Shown in pieces: positions 29,419 through 39,444 of a DNA stretch of 64,000 bases. The stretch lies in assembly GCF_918698115.1 (NCBI RefSeq), contig NZ_CAKKLV010000007.1, positions 62,001 to 126,000 on the forward strand, read 5' to 3'. The position numbers and the translations under genes are program-made. The DNA comes from Peribacillus sp. Bi96 (GTDB taxonomy: Bacteria > Bacillota > Bacilli > Bacillales > DSM-1321). A model generated the notes under the pieces. The model was not told where the DNA came from and ran no database searches. It saw only the letters and a list, made by a program, of their open reading frames with translations. Numbering within the stretch: position 1 is the first letter of the stretch; the number at the start of each line of letters is the position of its first letter.

Positions 29419-29922
29419 CTATATGCTTTTTGTCCCTTTATTTACGGTCCGTATATTCAGTAAACAATCGTTCAATTTGAATTCGATCGTTCTCCCGCTA
29501 TTCCCCCCAACATCTTCAGCAACGACTTGAATGCGCAAGTCAAGTAACTCTTTTTTGACTGCATCCACATTCCGGGGACCTATTCTCATTAAGTCCCCCC
29601 CTGAGGCAAATTGAAACATTTGCGCCCCGCCAGCCAACTTCGCTTTTAAGAATGGCATTCTTGCGCCTTCTTTTACTAAGAGATGCACTAATTCCTTAAC
29701 AGCCGTATCCGCAAATTTAGCAACATTGATCTGACCCGATTTAGCGAGTGAAGAGTCAGGCAACATGACGTGAGCCAAACCGGCAATCCCTTTTTTTTCG
29801 TCATAAATCACAAGACCAACACAAGACCCTAGCCCGGAAGTACGGATCGAATGGGGAGGTTTTATAATATTCATATCCGCTATTCCGACCTTCACAACCT
29901 TGACATGTAACAAATCAGTCAT
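29419..29922 (-). CDS. cheD: Chemoreceptor glutamine deamidase CheD
   Basis: A 167-aa CheD. The catalytic Cys lies in RTSGLGSCVGLV (about residue 33) and the His in GLAHVMLPDS (about residue 51). CheD deamidates receptor glutamines and binds CheC, raising CheC phosphatase activity. The ATG at 29922 lies inside the cheC reading frame (8-nt overlap), with GGAGTGA 7 nt upstream, so translation is probably coupled. An about 130-bp spacer to sigD follows, without a clear promoter. Confidence 0.95.
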   Translation of the reverse strand: MTDLLHVKVVKVGIADMNIIKPPHSIRTSGLGSCVGLVIYDEKKGIAGLAHVMLPDSSLAKSGQINVAKFADTAVKELVHLLVKEGARMPFLKAKLAGGAQMFQFASGGDLMRIGPRNVDAVKKELLDLRIQVVAEDVGGNSGRTIEFKLNDCLLNIRTVNKGTKSI

Positions 29923-30553
29923 TTAGTGTCACTCCCAAAGCGGCAAAAATGATATCGAAAAATTCAGGATCAGGCAATAAAAAGAAATGACCATCAAAGG
30001 ATTCCGCATGTAGCTGATCTTTTTCGAGGACCGTATCAATGACAATGGCTGCGTCACTTACTTGGGATAATTCCAATAATCCATAGCTGATAGCCGCGCC
30101 TGCCATATCGATGCTCAATGACGGAACAGATGGATATAAATTCAATCCAGTGAAATCAGCTAGTGAAGATAGATAGGATCCCGATAATATATTCCCTAAT
30201 TCCTGAAGACTAGAGAATGCCAATTCAGTATAGGGTGTAGAATCTATCGAAAAGGTTTCTTCACCAGTCATCTGTCGAATCAAGTATTGGGCTACTGGAA
30301 GCGTAAGGATTAAAAACATACTCCCAGATGCGTCACCTTCTATTCTAAGAAAAACGCTGGCAACGACGTGATCGGCCCCGCCGGCCATTTCCATCATTTC
30401 ATCGAAGGATACGATTCGAACATTAGGAACATTCATATCTATTTTCCTATTAAGGATGGCTGAAAGCGCAGTTGCTGCATTTCCGGCTCCTATATTGCCA
30501 ATTTCCTTCAAAATATCGAGTTGAAGAGGATTGATTTTTTCAATGAACGACAT
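29915..30553 (-). CDS. cheC: CheY-P phosphatase CheC
   Basis: A 212-aa CheC with both phosphatase-type active-site helices: LKEIGNIGAGNAATALS (about residues 14-30) and LQELGNILSGSYLSSL near residue 110, each with the conserved E-xx-N pair. It dephosphorylates CheY-P in the Bacillus adaptation system together with CheD. Start ATG 4 nt after cheW. The neighbouring cheW-cheC-cheD order is that of B. subtilis. Confidence 0.96.
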   Translation of the reverse strand: MSFIEKINPLQLDILKEIGNIGAGNAATALSAILNRKIDMNVPNVRIVSFDEMMEMAGGADHVVASVFLRIEGDASGSMFLILTLPVAQYLIRQMTGEETFSIDSTPYTELAFSSLQELGNILSGSYLSSLADFTGLNLYPSVPSLSIDMAGAAISYGLLELSQVSDAAIVIDTVLEKDQLHAESFDGHFFLLPDPEFFDIIFAALGVTLND

Positions 30554-30557
30554 ATGA

Positions 30558-31013
30558 TTATCCTTCTTTTAACATATTTTCAGTCACTTCTAGACTTAAT
30601 GCCTTTTCCAAATTAATTAAGACGAGCAGACGCTTTTCAATTTTTGCTACGCCGCTAATGTATTCTGAAGCCAAATGACCCACAACTTCAGGCTGCGGCT
30701 CAATACTATCCACTGGAATATCCAAAACATCATTAGCTGAATCCACTATTAACCCTACTTCCATATCATCCAGAATGACTATGATAATCCTTGTAGAATC
30801 ATCGTATTCCACCTCTTCGAATCCAAAACGGACCCGTAAATCAATAATTGGGGTAATGACTCCCCTTAAATTGATGACTCCCTTAACAAACTGAACAGCC
30901 TTTGGGACTCTGGTTATATGCAGAAGCTTTTCAATTCCGCTCACTTTATCTACTGGAATGGCATATTCTTTATCTTTAATTTGAAATACGATTACTTTCA
31001 TATCCTCCGACAT
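30558..31013 (-). CDS. cheW: Chemotaxis coupling protein CheW
   Basis: A 151-aa CheW-fold protein linking receptors to CheA. Signatures: KVIVFQIKDKEYAIPVDKV at the start, VKGVINLRGVITPIIDLRVRFG in the middle (given in part), and the second subdomain IIVILDDMEVGLIVDSANDV. ATG at 31013 with GGAGGGG 5 nt upstream. It lies 91 nt behind cheA. Confidence 0.95.
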   Translation of the reverse strand: MSEDMKVIVFQIKDKEYAIPVDKVSGIEKLLHITRVPKAVQFVKGVINLRGVITPIIDLRVRFGFEEVEYDDSTRIIIVILDDMEVGLIVDSANDVLDIPVDSIEPQPEVVGHLASEYISGVAKIEKRLLVLINLEKALSLEVTENMLKEG

Positions 31014-31104
31014 CTATTCCCCTCCTCTTTGCAAAAAAATCATGATGATAGGTAAGCTAAATGTTAACCTGAAAGTGACACGGCTCTTCTTATTTTCCTA
31101 TCAA

Positions 31105-33156
31105 TCAATGAATCAATGTGTTGCAGTCTATGATTAAGGCTACTTGACCATCACCAAGAATCGTTGCCCCCGATATTGCAAATGCACTTGCTAAATAATT
31201 ACCCAGTGATTTCAAAACGATTTCTAGCTGCCCGATAAATGAATCAACGACTAATCCTGCTAATTTATCTCCTTTTCTTACAATGACAACGGAGAGGAAT
31301 TCTTCTTCTTCCTGACTGACAGGCACTTCAAAAATATCTTTCAAGAACAGAAGTGGCAGTACTTTCCCCCTGAAGTCAATAACTTGCTGGTTATGGGCAT
31401 TCATGATATCTTCTCTTTTTATGATCGCAGTCTCTATAATAGAAGAAAGCGGTATAGCATATTTTTCGTTTTGAATCGCAACCAGCATGACTGAAATAAT
31501 GGATAATGTAAGTGGAAGCTGAATAAGGAATATGGATCCTTCGTTCTCCTTGGAATCAATCGTGACTGAACCGCCCAGAGACTCGATTGTATTTTTGACT
31601 ACATCCAGACCTACACCGCGCCCTGACACATCTGAAATGGTCTCTGCTGTTGAGAAACCAGAGGCGAATATCAATTCATAGATTTGCTTATCTGTTAGAG
31701 TGGAAGCCATTTCCCTAGTTAAAATCCCATTGGAAAGCGCCTTGTTCAAGACTCGCTCTTTATTGATGCCTGCCCCATCATCATCGATTTCAATGAAAAC
31801 ATGATTCCCGCTGTGATACGCTTTTAATTGGATTTTACCTTCTTCATTCTTCCCTTTCCCCAGACGTTCTTCAGGTGTTTCAATTCCATGATCCAGAGCG
31901 TTTCTTAATAAATGGACGAGAGGATCACCAATTTCATCAATGACTGTACGATCAAGTTCCGTTTCAGATCCGATGATTTCCAAATCAACTTTCTTGTTTA
32001 AATCCCTTGCTAATTGACGAACCATTTTTGGAAAACGATTGAATACCGTTTCCACAGGCACCATACGCATATTCAACACGATTGTTTGTAAATCACTCGT
32101 TATACGGGACATTCTTTCCACTGTTTCATGAAGTTCTTGATTATCCAAATCACTGGAAATTTGATTAAGTCTGCCTCTATCGATTACAAGTTCCTCGAAT
32201 AAGTTCATTAATATATCCAGCCGTTCAATGTTTACCCGGATGGTCTTGCTTGACGCTGGCTTGACGGATGCCTGTTTTTTCTTCTCCTTATTATCAATTG
32301 GAATCTCGGCATCATTTCTCTCTTGTTCCTGTTTATTCACTGCAGTAATTTTATCCTCTTCAGTATTGTCCGCATGTCGCAAGCCTTCAAAATCAAGGGC
32401 ATTCAGAACAACTCGATCCACTTCAGAAACCTTCATGATTTTTTTCTGTAGCTCTTCAGCCGATTCTCTTGTTACCATCGTGACTGTGAATTGTTGATCG
32501 AACTGCTCTTCTTCCAAAAGTTCAACGGGTGGATGCGACTTGATTACTTCACCTGATTTTTCAAGCACTTCAAATACCATAAACACGCGGGCAGCTTTTA
32601 AAAGACAGTCTTCACGCAAACCTATCGAAATTTCAAAGCTGTTGAACCCTTGCTCTTTGGACTGCTGAAGCACTGTCCATTCAAATTCATCGTACTCCCC
32701 CGCAGTCATTTCTTCCTTTCCAAGAACGGCAGAAGCTGCTGCAACCTCTGCAATGGAGGATGATAAAACTTGGAACTCCCCTTTTTCAATCAATTCAAGT
32801 TGATTGACAACCTTCACTACATCCCTTTTTCCATCTCCACCTTCAGCAATGGACATGACCATCGCCTCTAAATCATCAACCGCTAAAAATATCACATCAA
32901 ACAATTCAGGCGTAAGTATGATTTGACTGTTTCGGATTGCATCTAAAACATTCTCCATTTTATGGGTTAAATTGGCTAAATCCTCATACCCCATAGTTGC
33001 CGACATCCCTTTTAAGGTGTGAGCGGAACGAAAGATTTCATTTACAATCGAGAGGTCTTCCGGGTTCTTTTCAAGTACAAGCAACTGTTCGCTGCATGTT
33101 TGAAGATGTTCTTTACTTTCTTCTATAAATACCTCTAGATACTGATTCATATCCAT
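31105..33156 (-). CDS. cheA: Chemotaxis histidine kinase CheA
   Basis: A 683-aa CheA that phosphorylates CheY and CheB. P1 HPt domain with phosphoacceptor His46 (RSAHTLKGM), P2 CheY/CheB-binding region (about 150-260), a charged linker, P3 dimerisation (NIERLDILMNLFEELVIDRG), P4 ATPase with the N box HLLRNALDHGIE and G boxes DDGAGI and GRGVGLDVV, and P5 CheW-like domain (KYAIPLSSIIE). The start is the ATG at 33156 (MDMNQYLEV), matching B. subtilis and preceded by GGAGGTGGAG; the longer frame would swallow this site. Confidence 0.97.
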   Translation of the reverse strand: MDMNQYLEVFIEESKEHLQTCSEQLLVLEKNPEDLSIVNEIFRSAHTLKGMSATMGYEDLANLTHKMENVLDAIRNSQIILTPELFDVIFLAVDDLEAMVMSIAEGGDGKRDVVKVVNQLELIEKGEFQVLSSSIAEVAAASAVLGKEEMTAGEYDEFEWTVLQQSKEQGFNSFEISIGLREDCLLKAARVFMVFEVLEKSGEVIKSHPPVELLEEEQFDQQFTVTMVTRESAEELQKKIMKVSEVDRVVLNALDFEGLRHADNTEEDKITAVNKQEQERNDAEIPIDNKEKKKQASVKPASSKTIRVNIERLDILMNLFEELVIDRGRLNQISSDLDNQELHETVERMSRITSDLQTIVLNMRMVPVETVFNRFPKMVRQLARDLNKKVDLEIIGSETELDRTVIDEIGDPLVHLLRNALDHGIETPEERLGKGKNEEGKIQLKAYHSGNHVFIEIDDDGAGINKERVLNKALSNGILTREMASTLTDKQIYELIFASGFSTAETISDVSGRGVGLDVVKNTIESLGGSVTIDSKENEGSIFLIQLPLTLSIISVMLVAIQNEKYAIPLSSIIETAIIKREDIMNAHNQQVIDFRGKVLPLLFLKDIFEVPVSQEEEEFLSVVIVRKGDKLAGLVVDSFIGQLEIVLKSLGNYLASAFAISGATILGDGQVALIIDCNTLIH

Positions 33157-33176
33157 ACAATCTCCACCTCCACGTG

Positions 33177-34274
33177 TTAACAATAGCTTATTATCGCTTT
33201 AGCTATCTTTTCCACATCCTCTATGTTGTCTATTAAATTGGTACTGATTGCTGCTTTCGGCATACCAAAAACGATTGATGTCTCCTGTGATTCGGCTATC
33301 GCTTTTAAAGGACCCTTTTGTTTCAACCGCTTAAGCCCTAACGTCCCATCCATACCCATCCCGGTCATGATAACGGCTATTTTCGCAAGATCCTTCATTT
33401 CACTTACTGATTCAAATAGAACATCCACCGACGGGCGATGTCCATTACGCAATTCGGTTTGATCCAAAAGGACTGCCCAACTCATTCCGACTTTCCTCAC
33501 TTTCAAGTGAAAACCTCCAGGAGCGATGTAGGCGATTCCTTTTTGGATCAACTCCCCCTCTTCAGCTTCTTTCACTTGAATCTTACATAATGAATCCAGG
33601 CGTGTAGCCAAGGATTTTGTAAAACCGGGGGGCATGTGCTGGACAACAAGAATGGGCGCCTCAATATCTTCTGGCAGTTCTGTCAATACAGTCTGCAAAG
33701 CTTTTGGGCCACCTGTAGATGTACCAATGACTATAATTTTCTTATATCCATTGGACCATATTTTTTTATTTTTTTCGCTTTTTACCATTTCAATTGATTC
33801 TATTTTACTACACTTCAAAAAAAACGATGGGCTTCTTTCAATATTTAGAGCATTTTTTTGTAGTTTGTGAACATTTGCCCTGCTGGCTGCCATAACTTTC
33901 TCGTAAAGTTCTTTCTTAATTTTATGTAAATCCAGGGATATGGCACCTGATGGTTTAGCCACAAAGTCAAAGGCTCCACTATTCATGGCAGCAAATGTAT
34001 TTTCCGTACCTATTTTCGTTGTACTTGATAGCATCACTACAGCGGTTGGACATTCATTCATGATCCGGTTTAATGCCTCCAAGCCGTCCAGAACCGGCAT
34101 TTCCACATCCAAAGTCACGACATCTGGCTTTAAAGCCTTTATTTTATCTAAAGCTTCTATTCCATTTCTTGCAGTTCCGATGACTTCAACCTTGCTCTCC
34201 TCTGCTAAAAACTCTGAAATTAACTTTCTCATAAACGCAGAATCATCCACTATCAGCACTTTTACTTTATCCAT
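33177..34274 (-). CDS. cheB: Protein-glutamate methylesterase CheB
   Basis: A 365-aa response regulator-methylesterase removing methyl groups from chemoreceptors. Receiver domain residues about 1-120 with Asp10/Asp11 and phosphoacceptor Asp56 (TLDVEMPVLDG). The C-terminal esterase has the catalytic Ser in GTSTGGPKAL, His in VVQHMPPGFT and Asp in TGMGMDGTLG. The start is the ATG at 34274 (MDKVKVL); a TTG 21 nt upstream overlaps the flhG end. The ribosome binding site (GTAGG) is weak, which suggests coupling to flhG. Confidence 0.96.
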   Translation of the reverse strand: MDKVKVLIVDDSAFMRKLISEFLAEESKVEVIGTARNGIEALDKIKALKPDVVTLDVEMPVLDGLEALNRIMNECPTAVVMLSSTTKIGTENTFAAMNSGAFDFVAKPSGAISLDLHKIKKELYEKVMAASRANVHKLQKNALNIERSPSFFLKCSKIESIEMVKSEKNKKIWSNGYKKIIVIGTSTGGPKALQTVLTELPEDIEAPILVVQHMPPGFTKSLATRLDSLCKIQVKEAEEGELIQKGIAYIAPGGFHLKVRKVGMSWAVLLDQTELRNGHRPSVDVLFESVSEMKDLAKIAVIMTGMGMDGTLGLKRLKQKGPLKAIAESQETSIVFGMPKAAISTNLIDNIEDVEKIAKAIISYC

Positions 34275-34284
34275 ATAAGGAGAC

Positions 34285-35166
34285 CTACTTTCCAAGAAAA
34301 TATCTCTTCATATTTCGGAGGAAATCGCTTTTTTGCAAAGTCACTTCTCCCTCAAATGAATGGTTTACATATCTCGATGCAATGTCCACAATTGCTTTGG
34401 ATACATTGGCTTTTGAATCGAAAAGGATAAAGGGAATTTGTTTTGTAACAGCTCTTGAAACAGTTCTATCATCAGGTAAATACCCTAGTGCAACGGTTTC
34501 TAGACCCAAAAATTTCACTAGTGCATTTTGGAGCCGCTCTATCGTTTCTTTCCCGTCCTTACTCGTGAAAACCCTATTGCAAACAAGGAAAAGTGGAATA
34601 CCTTTATTGACTGAATGAATATATTTCATTGCGGAGTATGCATCCATGATAGAAGTCGGTTCAGGCGTCGTAATAACGAATAATTCATCCACACATAATA
34701 TGAATTTGATCGAATCCTGAGTTATACCAGCACCCATATCAAATAAAATATAATCGTAGTTCGCCAACAATGAAATGAATTCTTCATTAAAGCGGGTATA
34801 GCTTTCTTCATCTAGTGAAAAGAGATTCGTCAGCCCTGTTCCACCAGTAATGATGGAAATGTTCCCGGGACCTTCGGTGATAATATCCTTCAAACAACAA
34901 TCATTTTCAAAGAAATCAATAATACTGAGGGGGGAATGTTGCCCAATCAATATATCAATATTCCCCATGCCGATATCCATGTCGAATACCAGGACCCTTT
35001 TCCCCCTTTTGGAAAGGGCTATGGAAAAGTTCAGGGAAAAGTTTGATTTTCCCACTCCACCTTTGCCACTTAAAACGGCAATTGTCCTAGCCATTGATTG
35101 ATTATGACGGGATTCCAATCGTCTTCGTAAGTTCTCAGCTTGATCATTCAAATTTTTCAGCCCCAA
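34285..35166 (-). CDS. flhG: MinD-like ATPase FlhG (YlxH), flagellar number/placement
   Basis: A 293-aa SIMIBI-class ATPase with a deviant Walker A (SGKGGVGKSNFS, about residues 33-44), the DMDIGMGN switch motif and MGAGITQDS. It stimulates FlhF GTPase and sets flagellar number and pattern. It starts 23 nt inside flhF (overlap 35144-35166), so translation is coupled. The N-terminal helix contains the activator segment (DQAENLRRRLE) typical of FlhG. Confidence 0.94.
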   Translation of the reverse strand: MGLKNLNDQAENLRRRLESRHNQSMARTIAVLSGKGGVGKSNFSLNFSIALSKRGKRVLVFDMDIGMGNIDILIGQHSPLSIIDFFENDCCLKDIITEGPGNISIITGGTGLTNLFSLDEESYTRFNEEFISLLANYDYILFDMGAGITQDSIKFILCVDELFVITTPEPTSIMDAYSAMKYIHSVNKGIPLFLVCNRVFTSKDGKETIERLQNALVKFLGLETVALGYLPDDRTVSRAVTKQIPFILFDSKANVSKAIVDIASRYVNHSFEGEVTLQKSDFLRNMKRYFLGK

Positions 35167-36289
35167 AAGCCATTTTCAATACCTGTGATGAAGTAGCTAT
35201 TTCAATATCGTCTGGCACATTCTGTCCATTTGTTATATAAGCGGCTCCTAATTTATGAGCGTGTATAAAATTAAATATTGCTCCGAAAGTGGAAGTCTCG
35301 TCCGCTTTTGTAAAAATGACCTGTTTAATCGGTATGGCCGAAAACTGCCGATAAATATCTTCCATATCCTTTTGCTTAGAGGTTAATGACAACACTAAAT
35401 AGGTTTCCATCTCATCTGTAAAATGGATGATTTCATGAAGGTCTTTTACATATTGCGGGTTACGAAAATTTCTCCCGGCCGTATCTATAAAGACGTAATC
35501 ATAGTGGGAGAAGCGTTCAGCCGCCTTTTTGAAATCTTCCAAATTATAAGCGACTTCAATCGGAACGTTTAAAATCTTTGCATATGTCTTAAGCTGATCT
35601 ATTGCAGCAATCCTGTACGTATCCGTCGTAATGAACGCCACTTTTTTATCATGCTTCAACATGGTTTCCGCAGCTACTTTTGCAAGAGTGGTAGTCTTTC
35701 CCACTCCTGTTGGACCAACAATATTAATATATTTTTTTTGCAGCCCTTGTTTTCCATTTTCAACCTTATCCAGAATCCCGAACATGGCTTCTTCCAACCA
35801 AACCTGAACTTCTTCATCAGTGGCTTTTTGTTTGAAAATAAACCATTTTTCAAGTAGTTCTTCCATGATTTGTGACCGCAGTGATATATCCACTTCCTGC
35901 TCCGTTAGGTAATCGTGGATTTTCTGAAGTTTTTCTGGATATTCCCTACCAGATGAATTGATTTGTATATTTTTGATCATTTCTTTCAAACCTTCAATTT
36001 CTTGTAATAAATCAGAACTTGCCCTTTTGTTTTCATTAAAATCAGGTGCACTTTCCAATTCCGGTTTCAAAGGCACCCTCTTCGTTTTTTGTTTACTTAC
36101 CGTTTGGTTAGGTTGGGAAACTGGATCAATGGCTGCAATGACTTCAATATTCCTCTTTTTGAATAATCCTAGGAAGCCACTAGTATATACAGGCTTTGAA
36201 CTTAGGATGACCGCATCACTGCCTAGTTCCACCCTTATTCGCTTCATCGCCTCGCTCATTGATGGTGCCAAATATTTCTTTACCTTCAA
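35144..36289 (-). CDS. flhF: SRP-type GTPase FlhF
   Basis: A 381-aa SRP/FtsY-family GTPase that marks the site of flagellar assembly. It has an N-terminal B domain (MKVKKYLAPSMSEAMKRI), an N domain, and a G domain with [16 protein letters not shown] (about residue 190), TTDTYRIAAIDQLKTYA and FIDTAGRN. Start codon overlaps the flhA stop by ATGA. The flhA-flhF-flhG order is that of B. subtilis. Confidence 0.96.
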   Translation of the reverse strand: MKVKKYLAPSMSEAMKRIRVELGSDAVILSSKPVYTSGFLGLFKKRNIEVIAAIDPVSQPNQTVSKQKTKRVPLKPELESAPDFNENKRASSDLLQEIEGLKEMIKNIQINSSGREYPEKLQKIHDYLTEQEVDISLRSQIMEELLEKWFIFKQKATDEEVQVWLEEAMFGILDKVENGKQGLQKKYINIVGPTGVGKTTTLAKVAAETMLKHDKKVAFITTDTYRIAAIDQLKTYAKILNVPIEVAYNLEDFKKAAERFSHYDYVFIDTAGRNFRNPQYVKDLHEIIHFTDEMETYLVLSLTSKQKDMEDIYRQFSAIPIKQVIFTKADETSTFGAIFNFIHAHKLGAAYITNGQNVPDDIEIATSSQVLKMAFGAEKFE

Positions 36290-38322
36290 TCGATATTCAC
36301 CACCCCTACACTTTGTACTTCTACATTGGATTCAAGCTCATTGTATGAAAGAATCGGTACATTAGGAAAATAACGTTCCGTTAATTGCCTGGCATACATC
36401 CTTACTGCTGGAGAGCAGAGTAAGATCGGTTGGTGATCCATTAATGTCAGCTCTTCCAATTTCGCAGCAATTGCCTCCAATATAGATTGCGATACAGTTG
36501 GATCAAGTGATAAAAAGTTACCATGTTCAGTTTGCTGAACACCATCCGCTATTGTTTTTTCCACTTTACCCGATAATGTTATGACTTTAATTCTATTTTC
36601 ATCTGTAATAAAAGAATTCGTTATTTGTCTGGCTAGATTTTGACGTACATATTCAGTAAGTAAATCTGTGTCAGTCGATAACTTCCCATAATCCGCAAGT
36701 GTTTCGAAAATGATCGGCAAATTCCTTATAGAGACTTTTTCCTTCAATAACTTTGCCAATACCTTTTGTACATCGCCAATCGACAAGGGATTCGGGGTGA
36801 CTTCCTCTACAAGTATCGGGGAAGATTCATGGAGATGATCGATCAATTGTTTCGTTTCCTGCCTGCCTAATAATTCCTGTGCATTGGCCTTTATGACTTC
36901 CGTCAAGTGAGTGGATACTACACTTGGGGGGTCTACAACCGTATATCCCATCATCTCCGCATGTTCCTTCATATCTTCCGTGATCCATTTGGCTGGTAAA
37001 CCGAAGGATGGTTCTATCGTATCGATTCCCTCTATTGAATCATCCTCTATCCCCGGGCTCATGGCCAAGAAATGATTAAGAAGCAATTCCCCTTTAGCCA
37101 TGACACTTCCTTTAATTTTCAGCCGATACTCATTAGGGTTCAACTGAATGTTATCACGTATTCTGACGACAGGAATGACAAGCCCCAATTCAATAGCAAG
37201 CTGTCTGCGGATCATGACGACTCGATCAAGCAAGTCCCCCCCTTGATTGGCGTCTGCAAGTGGAATCAGTCCATATCCAAACTCAAATTCAATCGGATCA
37301 ACACTTAAAAGGTTAACGACGCTTTCTGGACTTTTCATTTCATCGGTTTCCAGCACCTCTTCCATTTCTTGTATTTCACTCTCATCCTGCTTTGGTATCC
37401 TTGAAATTGTATACCCGCCAATGACTAATAAAGCAGCAATCGGCAATGTGAATAAGTCGGAAATGGGAGTGAATAACCCTAGCAGAAAAATGGTCGCTGC
37501 TGTTAAGTAGAGCATTTTAGGAAATTGAAATAACTGTTCAACAATATCTGCTCCGAGGTTGCCATTCGAGGCTGCCCGGGTTACGACTATTCCTGTTGCT
37601 GTGGAAATCAATAAGGCAGGCACCTGACTGACGATACCATCACCAACTGATAACATCGAAAAATGTACGGCGGACTCTGCAAAAGTCATGTCCAATTGCA
37701 TGATGCCAATGATCATACCAAAAATTAAGTTAATGATGACAATGATGATGCCAGCAATGGCGTCCCCTTTAACAAACTTACTTGCCCCATCCATGGAGCC
37801 ATAAAAGTCTGCTTCGTTGCTTATTTTTTCCCTTCTGACACGTGCTTCGTTTTCGGAAATCATCCCAGCATTTAAATCTGCATCAATGGCCATCTGTTTC
37901 CCTGGCATCGCATCTAGCGTAAACCTGGCAGCCACCTCGGAGACCCGTTCCGATCCTTTCGTGATGACAATGAAATTGATGATGACCAAAATGATGAACA
38001 CAACCAATCCTACAAGTACGTTACCTCCGACTACAAACGATCCAAAGGTTTCTACAACTCCTCCAGCATCACCATATGTCAAAATGGAACGAGTCGTCGA
38101 AACATTCAACCCTAGCCTGAACAATGTCAGTAAAAGGAGTAAGGAAGGAAAGATAGAAAATTCGAGAGGTTCTTTCATATTCATCGTAGTCAATAGAACC
38201 AGCAGCGCAAGAGAGATATTTAAGAGGAGTAAAATACTTAACAACCATGTTGGCAATGGAATGACCAACATGGCAACGATCAGGATGACGCTCGATATAA
38301 CAACTAAATCTCTTGCTCGCAT
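36286..38322 (-). CDS. flhA: Flagellar type III export gate protein FlhA
   Basis: A 678-aa export-gate subunit. About eight transmembrane segments occupy residues 1-310, including the conserved FHIPEP-family stretch (RVSEVAARFTLDAMPGKQMAIDAD, given in part) between segments. The cytosolic C-terminal domain (about 340-678) docks chaperone-substrate complexes and contains LPVIRIRDN-like VIPVVRIRDNIQLNPNEY. Length matches B. subtilis FlhA (677). ATG at 38322; stop overlaps flhF. Confidence 0.97.
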   Translation of the reverse strand: MRARDLVVISSVILIVAMLVIPLPTWLLSILLLLNISLALLVLLTTMNMKEPLEFSIFPSLLLLLTLFRLGLNVSTTRSILTYGDAGGVVETFGSFVVGGNVLVGLVVFIILVIINFIVITKGSERVSEVAARFTLDAMPGKQMAIDADLNAGMISENEARVRREKISNEADFYGSMDGASKFVKGDAIAGIIIVIINLIFGMIIGIMQLDMTFAESAVHFSMLSVGDGIVSQVPALLISTATGIVVTRAASNGNLGADIVEQLFQFPKMLYLTAATIFLLGLFTPISDLFTLPIAALLVIGGYTISRIPKQDESEIQEMEEVLETDEMKSPESVVNLLSVDPIEFEFGYGLIPLADANQGGDLLDRVVMIRRQLAIELGLVIPVVRIRDNIQLNPNEYRLKIKGSVMAKGELLLNHFLAMSPGIEDDSIEGIDTIEPSFGLPAKWITEDMKEHAEMMGYTVVDPPSVVSTHLTEVIKANAQELLGRQETKQLIDHLHESSPILVEEVTPNPLSIGDVQKVLAKLLKEKVSIRNLPIIFETLADYGKLSTDTDLLTEYVRQNLARQITNSFITDENRIKVITLSGKVEKTIADGVQQTEHGNFLSLDPTVSQSILEAIAAKLEELTLMDHQPILLCSPAVRMYARQLTERYFPNVPILSYNELESNVEVQSVGVVNID

Positions 38323-38360
38323 GTTTTTCTCTCCTAACTAACGGGTTACCTGTTACTTCT

Positions 38361-39443
38361 TTACAGCTTACCTTTGGTTTTATATACAAAGGCGAGTATT
38401 TCAGCGACCGCCTTAAAGAACTCCTCAGGTATCGCCTGGCTTAATTCCGCTTGATCATATAAAGACCTTGCCAAAGGCCGATTTTCCACCATGATCACAT
38501 CGTTTTCTTTTGCAATAAATTTAATTTTCTGAGCAACAAAATCAACGCCTTTTGCTACTACAACCGGAGCCTCTGCCTTATCTTCATCATATTTTAAAGC
38601 AATTGCAAAATGCGTCGGATTAGTGATGACGACATCCGCATTGGGAATTTCCTGCATCATTCTTTGAGCCGCCATCTGCCTTTGCTTTTGCTTGATCTTG
38701 GATTTGATAAGTGGGTCCCCTTCGGAATTTTTATATTCATCCTTAATATCCTGTTTGGACATTCGGATGTTTTTTTCAAAGTCATATTTTTGATACAAAT
38801 AGTCTAATAGCGCGATGAACAATAAAGCCACGGCAGCATAAAACCCAACTTTAATCGTAATATCCGCCAATGTTGACATCGCTTCTTCCACAGATGTCTG
38901 TGATAAAATCATAATCTCGTCCATACGTTGCCAAAGTACATAAAAGGCAACAAAACCAACAAAAGATATTTTAAGTATGGATTTCAATAGTTCAACAATG
39001 GCTCTCATGGAAAAAATACGTTTGAATCCTTTTATGGGATCCAATTTTTCAAGTTTGAACTGAATGGATTCTGCTGAAAACATAAACCCAATTTGCATGA
39101 CATTCGCCAAGATCCCAGCCACTATTGCTGCTGCAAAAACGGGCCCAAGGACCAGACCCATCTCCTTCAAAACCTCAATCATGATAATTTGTACATTTTC
39201 CTCGCTGAATCCAGCCAGAGTAAAATGTTGCAGATATTCTTTCATGAGTCCGAGCAAATGCTTGTACATATAGGGCCCCATGATAAATAGCACTGCAAAT
39301 ACAGCAATTAAATTCACAGACGTATTTACATCCTGACTCTTTGCCACCTGTCCTTTTTTCTTCGAATCCTGACGTTTTTTTGGAGTCGCCTTTTCGGTCT
39401 TCTCACCAGCGAAAAACTGTAAATCCAGTTGAAATCTCTCCAT
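38361..39443 (-). CDS. flhB: Flagellar export switch protein FlhB
   Basis: A 360-aa protein with four transmembrane segments and a cytosolic C-terminal autocleavage domain. The NPTH motif (VITNPTHFAIAL) near residue 265 is intact, so hook-to-filament specificity switching is expected. The start is the ATG at 39443 (MERFQLDLQFFAGEKTEKAT, the family-typical N terminus), with GGAGG 8 nt upstream; the longer frame adds 5 codons. It directly follows the fliR stop codon. Confidence 0.97.
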   Translation of the reverse strand: MERFQLDLQFFAGEKTEKATPKKRQDSKKKGQVAKSQDVNTSVNLIAVFAVLFIMGPYMYKHLLGLMKEYLQHFTLAGFSEENVQIIMIEVLKEMGLVLGPVFAAAIVAGILANVMQIGFMFSAESIQFKLEKLDPIKGFKRIFSMRAIVELLKSILKISFVGFVAFYVLWQRMDEIMILSQTSVEEAMSTLADITIKVGFYAAVALLFIALLDYLYQKYDFEKNIRMSKQDIKDEYKNSEGDPLIKSKIKQKQRQMAAQRMMQEIPNADVVITNPTHFAIALKYDEDKAEAPVVVAKGVDFVAQKIKFIAKENDVIMVENRPLARSLYDQAELSQAIPEEFFKAVAEILAFVYKTKGKL

Positions 39444-39444
39444 A

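Noticed and set aside
37817-38341. 174-codon plus-strand open frame opposite flhA
   Set aside because: It is fully inside the conserved flhA frame, has no ribosome binding site of its own, and its composition (Ser/Thr/Met/Asn-rich) is that of a complement of hydrophobic coding sequence.
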